Positions 45,798-57,577 of a stretch of 64,000 nucleotides of DNA are shown piece after piece; position 1 is the stretch's first letter; every line of letters starts with the position of its first letter. Position numbers and translations under genes: made by a program. The notes under the pieces were generated by a model. That model was given only the letters and a program-made list of their open reading frames with translations, did not search any database and was not told the DNA's origin. Origin of the DNA: Hymenobacter sp. BRD128 (GTDB lineage: Bacteria > Bacteroidota > Bacteroidia > Cytophagales > Hymenobacteraceae). Where the stretch lies: contig NZ_CP053908.1 of NCBI RefSeq assembly GCF_013256625.1, positions 434,001 through 498,000 on the forward strand, given 5' to 3'.

Positions 45798-47693
45798 TTG
45801 TTGAAAAATACTGCCCGTTTTTCCCGCCCGCTGCTGCTGGCACTGCTAGCCCTCACGTGCTCGGCTAGCCTGGCCCAAACGGCCCTGCCCATGCCCCGCA
45901 ACCTGCGCGCCGCCTACGACCGCGGCACCCGCGGCCCCGACGGCCGCCCCGGCCCGCGCTACTGGCAAAACACGGCCGACTACACCATCGAGGTGGTGTT
46001 TAACCCCGCCACGCGCAAGCTGGAAGGCGAGGTGAAAATTGTGTATCAGAACAACAGTCCCGACGAGCTGCGTGAACTGTGGTTCAAGCTCTACCCCAAT
46101 CTTTACCAGAATGGTGCGCCGCGCACCACCAAGTTTCGCCCCGAGGATATCGGCGCGGGCGTGGCGATTTCGGAATTGAGCCTCGGCGGCCAGGCCGTGG
46201 ATGTGAAGTCGCTGGTCATCGACAATACCAACATGACCGTGCCGCTCGCCCAGCCCCTCGGGCCGGGGCAGACGGTGGAAGTGAGCATCACGTATTCGTA
46301 CATCCTCAACGAAGGCTCGCACCAGCGCACGGGTGAGATAGAGCCGGGCGCGGCGTTCGTCGCGTATTTTTTTCCGCGCATTGCCGTGTATGATGACATA
46401 GACGGCTGGAATAAAGTGCCTTACCTCGGCGGGCCGGAGTTTTATAATGACTTCTGCCATTTTTCCGTCGACATCACCATGCCGCGCAACTACGTGGTGT
46501 GGGCCACCGGCGACCTCACCAACGCCAGTCAGGTGCTCACCAAAAAATACGTCAACCGCCTGCACGACGCCAGTACTAAGGACGGTATTGTCACTATCAT
46601 CGACAGCACTGACCTGCGCCGCCACGACTACACCGCCGGCCGCGGCGACAATACCTGGCACTTCGACGCGCGCGACGTCACGGATTTTGCCTTTGCCACT
46701 TCGGAGCACTACGTGTGGCAGTCGACCAGCCTCGTGGTAGACCCCGCCACCAAGCGCCGCACCCGCGTCGATGCCGTGTACAACACCAAGCACCGCGACT
46801 ACCGCGACGTGATTGAGATTGCCCGGCGCACGGTGCAGGCCATGAGCTACACTTTCCCGAAGTGGCCCTACCCCTACAACCACGAGACGGTATTCGACGG
46901 CCTCGACCAGATGGAGTACCCGATGATGGTGAACGACAACCCTTCGCGCACCCGCGAGGCAGCCATTACACTCACCGACCACGAGATTTTTCACACGATG
47001 TTCCCGTTCTACATGGGCATCAACGAAACGAAATACGGCTGGATGGACGAGGGCTGGGCCACCATCGGCGAGTGGATAATCTCGCCCCTCATCCAGCCCG
47101 GCCTCGCCGACGACTACGGCATGGTGCCCTACGCCCACGCCGCTGATACCGAAGACGACCTGCCCATCGTGACGCTGACCACCCAGCAAACCGGCGAGCC
47201 GTTTTTCCTGAACTCCTATCCCAAGCCGGCGCTAGGGTATCTGTACGTGAAGGATATGCTCGGCGATGAGCTGTTTACCAAAGCCTTGCACACCTATATT
47301 CGTGCCTGGCACGGCAAGCACCCGATGCCCTACGACTTCTTCTACTCGATGAATGCCGGGGCGGGTCAGAATATGGACTGGTTCTGGAAAAGCTGGTTTT
47401 TCGACAGCGGCTACCCCGACCTGGCCATCACGACCGTGGTGCGCCCCGCCGACCAGCCCGCCCAGATTACCGTTACCTCGAAAGGCAATAAACCCGTGCC
47501 CGTGGACCTGACGGTGATTTTCGACAACGGCGACGAGGAAAAAATCCACCGTAGCATTGCCGTGTGGAAGGACGGTGCCAAGAGCGTGACGGTATCCGTG
47601 CGCAACGGCCGCACCATCAAAAAAGTAACCCTGGGCAGCCTCTACGTGCCCGACAGCTACCCGGCTGATAATATGTGGACGGCGGTGGAGTAG
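45798..47693 (+). CDS. M1 family zinc metallopeptidase, exported
   Basis: 631 residues from a TTG at 45798 or the adjacent TTG at 45801, with a signal peptide ending around CSASLAQ. The N-terminal beta domain covers about residues 55-190. QMEYPMM (371-377) corresponds to the GAMEN exopeptidase loop in altered form, and the zinc site is HEIFH (395-399) with Glu418 in WMDEGWATIGEW. A C-terminal beta domain follows. It is an aminopeptidase of the M1 clan acting in the periplasm. It is the last of six exported hydrolase genes on this strand. Confidence 0.93.
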   Translation: MLKNTARFSRPLLLALLALTCSASLAQTALPMPRNLRAAYDRGTRGPDGRPGPRYWQNTADYTIEVVFNPATRKLEGEVKIVYQNNSPDELRELWFKLYPNLYQNGAPRTTKFRPEDIGAGVAISELSLGGQAVDVKSLVIDNTNMTVPLAQPLGPGQTVEVSITYSYILNEGSHQRTGEIEPGAAFVAYFFPRIAVYDDIDGWNKVPYLGGPEFYNDFCHFSVDITMPRNYVVWATGDLTNASQVLTKKYVNRLHDASTKDGIVTIIDSTDLRRHDYTAGRGDNTWHFDARDVTDFAFATSEHYVWQSTSLVVDPATKRRTRVDAVYNTKHRDYRDVIEIARRTVQAMSYTFPKWPYPYNHETVFDGLDQMEYPMMVNDNPSRTREAAITLTDHEIFHTMFPFYMGINETKYGWMDEGWATIGEWIISPLIQPGLADDYGMVPYAHAADTEDDLPIVTLTTQQTGEPFFLNSYPKPALGYLYVKDMLGDELFTKALHTYIRAWHGKHPMPYDFFYSMNAGAGQNMDWFWKSWFFDSGYPDLAITTVVRPADQPAQITVTSKGNKPVPVDLTVIFDNGDEEKIHRSIAVWKDGAKSVTVSVRNGRTIKKVTLGSLYVPDSYPADNMWTAVE

Positions 47694-48254
47694 GGGCTGA
47701 ATCTAACAAAGCTCTCCGCTATTACCTTCGATAATCATCACTCTTTCTCCAACCGCTTTCACGACTAGTAAATGACTGTTCTAACTTATACAATTGCATG
47801 CAAATCATGCTTAGTTGCCGATGACGTGCAGTACAGTATGCAAGTTGCCAATCCTTATAAAGACTTGTTAGAAGATAAGTTGCTCAAGTCTGATTACAAG
47901 CTGGTTAAGTATGTAATGTCAAATTTGAGTGAAAGAAACTTCAAGTGTCCTTTTTGCGACTCTAAAAATTTAGATGTAAATTCTATTGCAATAGACAATA
48001 AAAGAGCTTTAATTGATAATACTGTAACGCAGTTACGATTGGTTTTAGTAAAAAATAAAAATGGTGAAATCGAGATGAAAAAAGATGGTTCAGAATATTT
48101 TCCGCCTGGGTTTTCGAAAAGAGCTTATGAATTGATGAAAAAGGCTTTAATGGAAACTCCGATAAACGAGTTTGAGCAAAAGCAAACGGGTTTAATTAAG
48201 TTAATTATATCCAGCAGATATACAAACTCTGAGCTAAGCTGGGCGGCTCGTCTA

Positions 48255-49060
48255 AAGAGTGTGGACAGTTATCTCATCCAATCGAGGGCAGCCAAAAGGT
48301 GAGCGGTGGCTAAAAAAGAGACAGCCGTTTTTTCGTAGCGGGTGGCAAAGCCCCGCGCTTCTTTGAGGCGGCCAAAAAAGCGCTCAATTTTGTTGCGGTC
48401 GGCGTAGAGGTTACGGTCGTAAGTGCGTTGGTCCAGGCGGCTGGCTTTGGGCGGAATAACGGAGACGGCGTGCTGGGTAGCAATGGCTGTCAGTACGTTA
48501 TTCGTGTCATAGGCTTTGTCGCACACCACCGCGCCCGGTGGGTGGGCTAGGGCCGCGAGCAGCGGCGGCAATTGCGGGCTGTCGGCCCCCTGGGCCGGGG
48601 TCAGCAGCAGGTGCAGGCAGTTACCCAACGCGTCGACTACGGCGTGGACTTTGGTGCCAAAACCGCCCCGACTGCGGCCGAGGCACTCGGCACGGGCCGT
48701 GCTTTTTTTTGACCGGCCGCGGCCTTGTGTGCCCTGACGGTGGTCGAATCCACGAGCACCCAGGCGTAATCCGGCTCTTGTACGGCCAGAAACAGCGCCT
48801 CCCAGACCCCGGCCAGGGCCCAGCGCCGAAACCGGCGCGCAATCGTGTTCCAGTTGCCGAAGCGAGCGGGCAGGTCGCGCCAGGCAATACCGGTGCGCGT
48901 GCGGTAAAAAACGGCGTTGACAAACAGCCGGTTATCGCGACCTGTGCCACCACTTGTGCTGGGTTGGCCCAACGTGTGAGGTTCGATTAGGTGCCATTGC
49001 TGGTCGCTTAGTTCGTGACGGCGCATCCGCAAAAGTAACCCTAGCACTGTCCACACTCTT
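48255..49060 (-). mobile_element. IS5-family insertion sequence (IS427-like group)
   Basis: 806 bases with terminal inverted repeats. AAGAGTGTGGACAGT at 48255 and its complement at 49046-49060 match exactly; 19 bases match if the flanking TCTA/TAGA is included. A TA target duplication flanks it (48253-48254 and 49061-49062). It carries one transposase in two overlapping frames. Removing it restores an intact frame in the host gene, so the insertion looks recent. Confidence 0.9.
48269..49026 (-). CDS. IS5-family DDE transposase made by programmed -1 frameshifting
   Basis: Frame A starts at the ATG at 49026 (MRRHELSDQQWHLIEPHTLG) and contains the DUF4096-like DNA-binding part and the first catalytic Asp (WVLVDSTTVRAH). 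At the A8 run (complement of 48703-48710) frame B is entered by a -1 shift, giving KKSTARAECLGRSRGGFGTK and then VVCDKAYDTNN (second Asp) and NKIERFFGRLKEARGF (Glu). The joined length is 253 codons including the stop. Frameshifting on an A-rich run is known in this group. Translation fusion is predicted, not shown. Confidence 0.86.
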
Positions 49061-49211
49061 TAGAACAGTTTAGTTTTGTGGGTTTTGGCTATCAAGAAAC
49101 ACTTTGGCTATTTGGTAAAATGGAAGAGTATATTGTGGCATAAGATGCCGACTGGTTCTTTACTAGCACAAGCTACGCTGTACTATACTCGCGCCAGCTA
49201 AGGCCGTGTCG

Positions 49212-52208
<2,997 letters not shown>

Positions 52209-52478
52209 CAGCCCTAGGCGGGAAGTTTTAGAGGTAGAAAAGGCGGCCCGCACAGGCTACTTTTGCCAGCGAACGGAGCCGGAACCCCCGGCCAGCCTTG
52301 GCGGTTCCATAGGAGCGAAACCTCTGCGGATGGCCGAAAGCAACCTGGGCGGCTAGCCCAAATTGGCCGCAAAGGTAGGCAGTAAGCTACGAGCGGTCGA
52401 TGAAAAACGTCTGTGCTGCTGGCTAATTGCCCTTGCACCGTCCGAAAATTGGGCTGGCCCAGCGCCAGCCCCCCAACT

Positions 52479-54464
52479 ATGCCCGACATTATCCAACTTC
52501 TGCCCGAATACCTTGCCAACCAGATTGCGGCGGGCGAGGTGGTGCAGCGCCCGGCCTCGGTGGTCAAAGAATTGCTGGAAAATGCCGTGGATGCGGGCGC
52601 TACCAACGTGCAATTGATTGTCAAAGAAGCCGGTAAGCAACTCGTGCAGGTAGTAGACGATGGGGCCGGCATGTCGCCCACCGATGCCCGCATGAGCCTG
52701 GAGCGCCACGCCACCAGCAAAATCCGCTCAACCGAAGACCTGTTTCGCATTCGCACGCTGGGCTTTCGGGGCGAGGCGCTGGCTAGCATCGCGGCCGTGG
52801 CGCAGGTTGAAATCCGTACCAAGCAGCGCGGCCAGGAAACCGGTTCATTGCTGCTCGTGGAAGGCTCGCAGGTGAGTAGCCAGACACCCACCGCCTGCCC
52901 CGATGGCACGAGCATCTCGGTGAAAAATTTATTCTTCAACGTGCCTGCCCGGCGCAACTTCTTGAAAAGCAACGCAGTGGAGATGCGTCACATTCTGGAC
53001 GAGTTTCAGCACGTGGCGTTGGCTAACCCGCAGATTGCCTTCTCGCTTTACCAGAATGACCTCGAAGTTTTTGGCCTGCCTGCTGGCAAGTTGAGCCAGC
53101 GTATCGTGGCTTTGCTGGGCAATAACTATAAGGAGCAGTTGGCCAGCTGTGAGGAAGTGACGCCGTTCATCACCGTAAAAGGCTACATCGGCAAGCCCGA
53201 GTCGGCCAAGAAAAGTCGGGGCGACCAGTTTTTTTTCGTCAACAACCGCTTTATCCGCTCGGCCTACCTCAACCACGCCGTGCTAGCCGCCTACGAGGGC
53301 CTGCTGGCCCGCGACACGCACCCGTTCTACGTGCTGTTTCTGGAGCTCGACCCCAAAGCCATCGACATCAACGTGCACCCCACGAAGACGGAAATTAAGT
53401 TTGAGGACGAAAAAACGGTGTACGCCGTGGTGCGGGCCGCCGTGCGGCAGGCGCTAGGGGTGCACAGCCTCACGCCCTCGCTCGATTTTGAGGGCGACGT
53501 GAATTTTGCGCCCATCCGGCCGCTGCGCACCTCGGCGGGCAGCTCGTTTGCCAAGGGCGATGGCGCCGCCTTACCCACGCCCACCCGCGCCGTCGAGTTC
53601 AACCCCGATGCGCTGGCGGCCTCCGTATCGGCCGCCGCGCGCGGTGGCCGCAAAACGGCTGACCAAGCTCCGCCGCGCCCCACCGAGCAGGCCCGCCGCG
53701 ACCTCGAAGCCTTTTACCGCGAGCTGGGCCAGCCCGTGCGCCCGGCCGATGAGGCGCCGCCGTCCGCTGTAACTCTCGTGCCGCCCGCGCCGCCGCTGCC
53801 CGAGCTGCCCTTCACGCACCCCACGTCCACCGACCGGCCGCGCCCGGCGGCTGGCGCGCCGGCCCTGGCTAGCCCCGGTGGCGCGCACAACCCGCGGGCC
53901 ACGCAGGTGCTCAACCGCTACCTGTTGCTGCCCGTGAAGTCGGGCCTGATGCTGATTGACCAGGAAGCGGCGCGCGAGCGTATTCTCTACGAGCAGTACG
54001 CGGCCGGGCAGGAGCGGGGCGGCGGGCACTCGCAGGCGCTGCTGTTTCCGCGCCCGCTCACGTTTTCGCCCGCCGACTACGCCGTGCTGCACGAGCTCAC
54101 GCCCTCGCTGCATCTGCTGGGGTTTCGCTTTGCCGAATTTGGGCCGCACACCATCGCCATTGAGGCCGTGCCCGCCGACCTGCCCGCCCAGGGCGAGAAA
54201 GAGCTGCTCGAAGGTCTCATTGAGCAGTTCCGGAGCGGGGCCGCGCCCCTGCGCCTCGACCGCCGCGAGGCGCTGGCCCGCGCCCTGGCCCGGCGCGTGG
54301 CGCAGGCCACCAGCCAGCCCCGCCTGCCCGACGTCGAGCTGAATGCCTTAGTAGACAAGCTTTTCGCCTGCCAAGTGCCTAACTATACCCCCGACGGCCG
54401 CCCCACCGTCGTATTGCTCGACGGCGACCAGCTAGCCGCCTACTTCCGCAAAGCCGGCGCGTAA
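52479..54464 (+). CDS. mutL: DNA mismatch repair protein MutL
   Basis: 661 residues from the ATG at 52479 (MPDIIQLLPEYLANQIAAGE). The GHKL ATPase motifs are complete: ELLENAVDAGATNV, VVDDGAGMSP, TLGFRGEALASIAAV and the transducer stretch VNNRFIRSAYLNHAV. A Pro/Ala-rich linker (about 340-475) leads to the C-terminal dimerisation domain, with DQEAARERILYEQY and the end ACQVPNYTPDGRPTVVLL. No QAMDExIE-type endonuclease motif was noticed, but I did not align the region. It couples MutS mismatch recognition to downstream repair. Confidence 0.95.
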   Translation: MPDIIQLLPEYLANQIAAGEVVQRPASVVKELLENAVDAGATNVQLIVKEAGKQLVQVVDDGAGMSPTDARMSLERHATSKIRSTEDLFRIRTLGFRGEALASIAAVAQVEIRTKQRGQETGSLLLVEGSQVSSQTPTACPDGTSISVKNLFFNVPARRNFLKSNAVEMRHILDEFQHVALANPQIAFSLYQNDLEVFGLPAGKLSQRIVALLGNNYKEQLASCEEVTPFITVKGYIGKPESAKKSRGDQFFFVNNRFIRSAYLNHAVLAAYEGLLARDTHPFYVLFLELDPKAIDINVHPTKTEIKFEDEKTVYAVVRAAVRQALGVHSLTPSLDFEGDVNFAPIRPLRTSAGSSFAKGDGAALPTPTRAVEFNPDALAASVSAAARGGRKTADQAPPRPTEQARRDLEAFYRELGQPVRPADEAPPSAVTLVPPAPPLPELPFTHPTSTDRPRPAAGAPALASPGGAHNPRATQVLNRYLLLPVKSGLMLIDQEAARERILYEQYAAGQERGGGHSQALLFPRPLTFSPADYAVLHELTPSLHLLGFRFAEFGPHTIAIEAVPADLPAQGEKELLEGLIEQFRSGAAPLRLDRREALARALARRVAQATSQPRLPDVELNALVDKLFACQVPNYTPDGRPTVVLLDGDQLAAYFRKAGA

Positions 54465-54512
54465 GCAGCCCGGTGCGACCTTTGCGGCGACGAGCCGCCC
54501 CGTATTCCGTTT

Positions 54513-55310
54513 ATGTTCAATCTCACGCCTACTGTTCGCAATCTGCTGCTTATCAACCTAGCCTTTTTTTTGGCGCAGGAGAACTTGCGGAATATTCCTA
54601 TTACGCAACTAGGTAGCTTGTACGCAGTGGGTTCGCCGTACTTTCATTTCTGGCAATTTTTTACCTATATGTTCCTGCACGGTAGCTGGGGACATATTTT
54701 TTCTAACATGTTCGGCCTTATTTCTTTCGGGCCACTGCTGGAGCAGCGCTGGGGTGGGCAGCGGTTTTTGGCTTTTTGGCTGATGTGCGGAGTGGGGGCT
54801 GGGGTACTCTACGAAGGCGTCCATATGTATGAGTTGCGCAAGCTCGAAGCCGTGTACACGGAGGTGGTGCGCAGCCCCAATGCCGGCGACTACGACCAGT
54901 TTATGCGGCAAAGCGGCTTCAAGCAAGCCGAGGACGAAGCTGCCGCTGAAGCCTTGCAGCGCAACCCCAACGACCAAGCCTTACAGCAGGCTATTGTGCA
55001 GCACGTTAAGGAAATATACAGCGCCATTACCAATTCGCCGCGTGGTGGTATGCTCGGAGCCTCGGGCGCGTTGTTCGGCATCTTATTCGCCTTTGCTTAC
55101 CTGTTTCCTAATACTGAGCTATTTCTGCTCTTCATCCCGTTTCCCGTTAAGGCCAAGTATTTTGTTTTTTTTTACGGAGCCTATGAGCTGTACAGTGGCG
55201 TGCATCAGGCCCCCGGCGACAATGTAGCCCACTTTGCGCACATCGGCGGGCTGCTGATTGGGTTTATTATCTTAAAGTTCTGGGAAAGCGGCCGCGCCCG
55301 TTTCTACTAA
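54513..55310 (+). CDS. Rhomboid family intramembrane serine protease
   Basis: 265 residues. It begins with membrane helix 1 (NLLLINLAFFLAQENL) and the loop with WQFFTYMFLHGSWGHIFSNM, the rhomboid HxxxxHxxxN signature. A helical insert of about 70 residues (about 115-180) lies between membrane helices 3 and 4. The catalytic Ser is in GASGALFGIL and the catalytic His in HFAHIGGLLIG. It cleaves membrane-embedded substrates. It lies 48 bases after mutL and 14 bases before a second rhomboid. Confidence 0.92.
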   Translation: MFNLTPTVRNLLLINLAFFLAQENLRNIPITQLGSLYAVGSPYFHFWQFFTYMFLHGSWGHIFSNMFGLISFGPLLEQRWGGQRFLAFWLMCGVGAGVLYEGVHMYELRKLEAVYTEVVRSPNAGDYDQFMRQSGFKQAEDEAAAEALQRNPNDQALQQAIVQHVKEIYSAITNSPRGGMLGASGALFGILFAFAYLFPNTELFLLFIPFPVKAKYFVFFYGAYELYSGVHQAPGDNVAHFAHIGGLLIGFIILKFWESGRARFY

Positions 55311-55324
55311 AATCTGTTACTTCC

Positions 55325-56233
55325 ATGAGTATAACCCAGGATATCCGCGACGCTTTTTCGCGCCGCGATAACGCATTAAATCAGCTCATTATTATTAATG
55401 TGCTGGTGTTTGGGGTGCTGATTATTTTAAAGGCAATATTTTTTATTGCCCAGTCCAGCAGCATGTACGTGCTCATCATGCGTCAGCTGGCGCTTTCGTC
55501 CGACCCGATGGTGGTGCTACGCCATCCATGGACGCTGCTAAGCTACGCATTTGTTCACTCGATAGACAGCCCGTTTCATATCCTGTTTAATATGCTGAAC
55601 CTCTATTGGTTTGGGCAACTCATACGGGAGTATCTAGGCGACCGACGCTTGGTGAGCCTGTACGTGCTTGGGGCTTTAGCTGGTGCGGTGGTTTTTCTGT
55701 TAGCCTACAATTTCCTGACGGTATTTCAGGGGCAGGTGGGTATTCCACTCATTGGGGCGTCGGCGGCGGTTACGGCCATCATCGTGGCGGCAGCCACCAA
55801 ACTGCCTAACTACACCTTTATGCTGTTTCTATTCGGGCCGGTAAAAATCAAGTGGATAGCAGCCGTGGTAGTAGTGGTGCTGTCCATAGCTCCCATATAT
55901 GGCGGCAACCCCGGTGGTGGGCTATCGCACTTGGGCGGTGCCTTACTGGGCTTTCTCTTCATTAAACAGCTTGATGCTGGGCGCGACCTAGGGCAGCCTG
56001 TAGTCGCAACCGGTGAGTGGCTAGGCCGCCTTTTTCAGCCGCGCCCGGCCATGAAGGTGACACACCGCAGCCCCGTATCGGTAGGGCGCCCGGCCTCGGC
56101 GGCTGGTAAAGCGGTCCCCAGCGCCACTCCGCCCGAGGAGGTAGACCTGATTTTGGACAAAATCTCGCGCTCGGGCTACGAAAGCCTGTCGAAAGAAGAA
56201 AAGCAGAAGCTCTTCCGGGCTAGCCAGCAGTAA
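55325..56233 (+). CDS. Second rhomboid family protein
   Basis: 302 residues. Rhomboid membrane core: LLSYAFVHSIDSPFHILFNM, the catalytic-Ser segment LIGASAAVTAIIVAA (GxS), and the His in LSHLGGALLGFLF. A C-terminal cytoplasmic tail after about 235 ends in VDLILDKISRSGYESLSKEE, a short helical motif (DUF6576-like) frequent in Bacteroidota rhomboids. It follows the first rhomboid by 14 bases and both are probably cotranscribed. Confidence 0.9.
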   Translation: MSITQDIRDAFSRRDNALNQLIIINVLVFGVLIILKAIFFIAQSSSMYVLIMRQLALSSDPMVVLRHPWTLLSYAFVHSIDSPFHILFNMLNLYWFGQLIREYLGDRRLVSLYVLGALAGAVVFLLAYNFLTVFQGQVGIPLIGASAAVTAIIVAAATKLPNYTFMLFLFGPVKIKWIAAVVVVVLSIAPIYGGNPGGGLSHLGGALLGFLFIKQLDAGRDLGQPVVATGEWLGRLFQPRPAMKVTHRSPVSVGRPASAAGKAVPSATPPEEVDLILDKISRSGYESLSKEEKQKLFRASQQ

Positions 56234-56252
56234 GGTAGCCTGGCCACCAAAG

Positions 56253-56281
56253 AAAAAGCCCGTCGAACCGACGGGCTTTTT
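56253..56281. terminator. Bidirectional terminator after the second rhomboid gene
   Basis: AAAAAGCCCGTCG pairs with CGACGGGCTTTTT around a three-base loop, between convergent genes. Confidence 0.88.
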
Positions 56282-56336
56282 GCTGGGACAAAATGGAATA
56301 GTAAGCGGCTTCGCAAAGCCGGTACCAATCGTGCCG

Positions 56337-56702
56337 CTAGGCAGCGGGCTCGGCCGGAACCTCGGCGGGCCGGCCCCAGGAGCCGGCGCAGCGGCTGCGC
56401 ATCTGCTGGCGAAATTTCTCGCGCTCGGCCGGCGAAAAGGCCTCCATGCGCTGCACCATCTGCCGCTTCCAGGCGCGGCCCCGCGCCCAGCCGCCCCGGC
56501 CGCCGCGCCCAAAGCCACCCGTAAGGATGCGGCTTAGCACCAGCAAGCCCAGCGTCTGCCAGAAATTGAGCAGCGGCAGGTGGAAAAGCATGGGCATGAG
56601 CCAGTTCCACAAACCCATGGTGACGAACACGGCGACGGTCACAAACAGCGCCGCAAAAAAGACAAGCTTGACGGCTTTTTTCAGCCAAAAAGAGCGGTTC
56701 AT
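56337..56702 (-). CDS. Small membrane protein, partner of the sigma factor at 56743
   Basis: 121 residues. Two membrane segments (LVFFAALFVTVAVFVTMGLW and MLFHLPLLNFWQTLGLLVLS) are followed by a Gly/Arg-rich stretch and a charged helix MVQRMEAFSPAEREKFRQQM with one Cys nearby. The 'PAEREKFRQQM' part recalls Spy/CpxP-like metal-stress proteins, but weakly. It starts 40 bases after the sigma gene on the same strand, so the pair forms an operon. Function unknown. Confidence 0.68.
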   Translation of the reverse strand: MNRSFWLKKAVKLVFFAALFVTVAVFVTMGLWNWLMPMLFHLPLLNFWQTLGLLVLSRILTGGFGRGGRGGWARGRAWKRQMVQRMEAFSPAEREKFRQQMRSRCAGSWGRPAEVPAEPAA

Positions 56703-56742
56703 ATCCAGAATAAAAATTAAGAGCGAAGGGAAAGGCGGCGGG

Positions 56743-57318
56743 CTAGTCGGTGAATAGCTCGTCGTAGAGTTTCTGCAAGCGCTTGCGCAAGTGCTTCACG
56801 GCGTAGTGCTTGCGTGAGATAAGCGTTTTGAGCGGCACGCCGGTTTCGGCCACCATGTCGTTGAACGACTTATCCTCCAACTCGTGCCACACGAACACCT
56901 GGCGCTGCTCGGCCGGCAGCTCGGCCAGCGCATCGCTGAGGGCATCCATGATGGTTTCGCGCAGCAGGCGGTTTTCGGGCGAGTCGTCGGGGGCGGGCAG
57001 CACGTCTTGCAGCAGGCGGGTGGGCTCGTCGCCGTCGCTAGCCCCGAGCGGCGCGTCGAGCGACACCGTGCGCTGGGCCGGTACGCGCCGGTAGCGGTCA
57101 ATGATGCGGTTGCGGGCTACCCGAAAGAGCCAGGCGGCTGCCTGCTCCACGGGCTTGAGCAGCCGGTAGCTCTCGACAAGCTCGGCAAAGACATCCTGCA
57201 GAATGTCTTCGGCCTCGTCGGGGTCGGGCACGCGCCGCTCAATAAACCGCAGCAGGCGGCCGCGCTGCTCGCGCACCGCGGTTTGAATCTGCTGGTCCTG
57301 GCCGGCGGCGGTTGTCAT
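56743..57318 (-). CDS. ECF-type RNA polymerase sigma factor
   Basis: 191 residues from the ATG at 57318 (MTTAAGQDQQIQTAVREQRG); the frame continues upstream to 57351. Region 2: DEAEDILQDVFAELVESYRL and AAAWLFRVARNRIIDRYRR; region 4: LPAEQRQVFVWHELEDKSFN and VPLKTLISRKHYAVKHLRKR. The spacer between regions is unusually long (about 45 residues, with ASDGDEPTRLLQDVLPAPDD). It controls an unknown regulon, with the small membrane protein gene downstream. Confidence 0.9.
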   Translation of the reverse strand: MTTAAGQDQQIQTAVREQRGRLLRFIERRVPDPDEAEDILQDVFAELVESYRLLKPVEQAAAWLFRVARNRIIDRYRRVPAQRTVSLDAPLGASDGDEPTRLLQDVLPAPDDSPENRLLRETIMDALSDALAELPAEQRQVFVWHELEDKSFNDMVAETGVPLKTLISRKHYAVKHLRKRLQKLYDELFTD

Positions 57319-57389
57319 GAGCGCGGAAAGGGGGAGGGCTAGTGCTTCCATCGTGCCTAAGCAGACGCTGAGCCCTGGCTAATATTTTA

Positions 57390-57519
57390 ACCGCAGATTC
57401 AAGCGGATTCAACGGCTGCGCCTGCTGCGCGCCGGCAAGTACGGGGGTGCTGCGCAAACCAACCCCGGGGCCACCCGCATTAGCGGGCGTAGCCGTTCAA
57501 TTCGTTTGAATCTGCGGTG
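57390..57519. repeat. GGATT-type palindromic repeat upstream of nuoK
   Basis: ACCGCAGATTCAAGCGGATT (57390-57409) and following bases are the near complement of 57491-57519. The 75-base loop contains another small hairpin (GGGGTGCTGCGC ... ATTAGCGGGCG). It is the third copy of the class seen at 20297 and 26265. Confidence 0.7.
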
Positions 57520-57527
57520 TAACTTTG
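57520..57527 (+). promoter_or_regulatory. Candidate -7 promoter box for nuoK
   Basis: TAACTTTG matches TAnnTTTG, directly adjoins the palindromic repeat and lies 51 bases upstream of the nuoK ATG at 57578. Confidence 0.45.
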
Positions 57528-57577
57528 CCCGCTAGGTTGGCTACAGGCTGACCGTGCTTTCCCGCAGCTTTCTTGCC

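Larger units (their letters stand above)
47772..49143 (+). pseudogene. AT-rich zinc-ribbon gene split by an IS element
   Basis: The gene begins at the ATG at 47772 and reads to 48254, where an IS5-family element interrupts it. Past the element, at 49063, the reading frame continues exactly (cta then gaa): LEQFSFVGFGYQETLWLFGK and a stop at 49141-49143. Without the element and one TA target copy, the protein is 187 residues. It has two Cys pairs (CKSC near residue 10, CPFC near 58), suggesting a zinc ribbon, and a mixed helical remainder. Base composition is far more AT-rich than the surroundings, which suggests a horizontal origin. No family was recognised. Confidence 0.8.

Noticed and set aside
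45846..47189. 447-codon open frame on the minus strand
   Set aside because: It lies fully inside the M1 peptidase gene on the other strand, whose zinc motif is intact. The frame is a GC-rich shadow with no family similarity.
48269..48628. Independent second gene in the IS
   Set aside because: The frame holds only the latter part of the transposase; its second Asp and Glu complete the catalytic set begun in the upstream frame, so it is a frameshift product.
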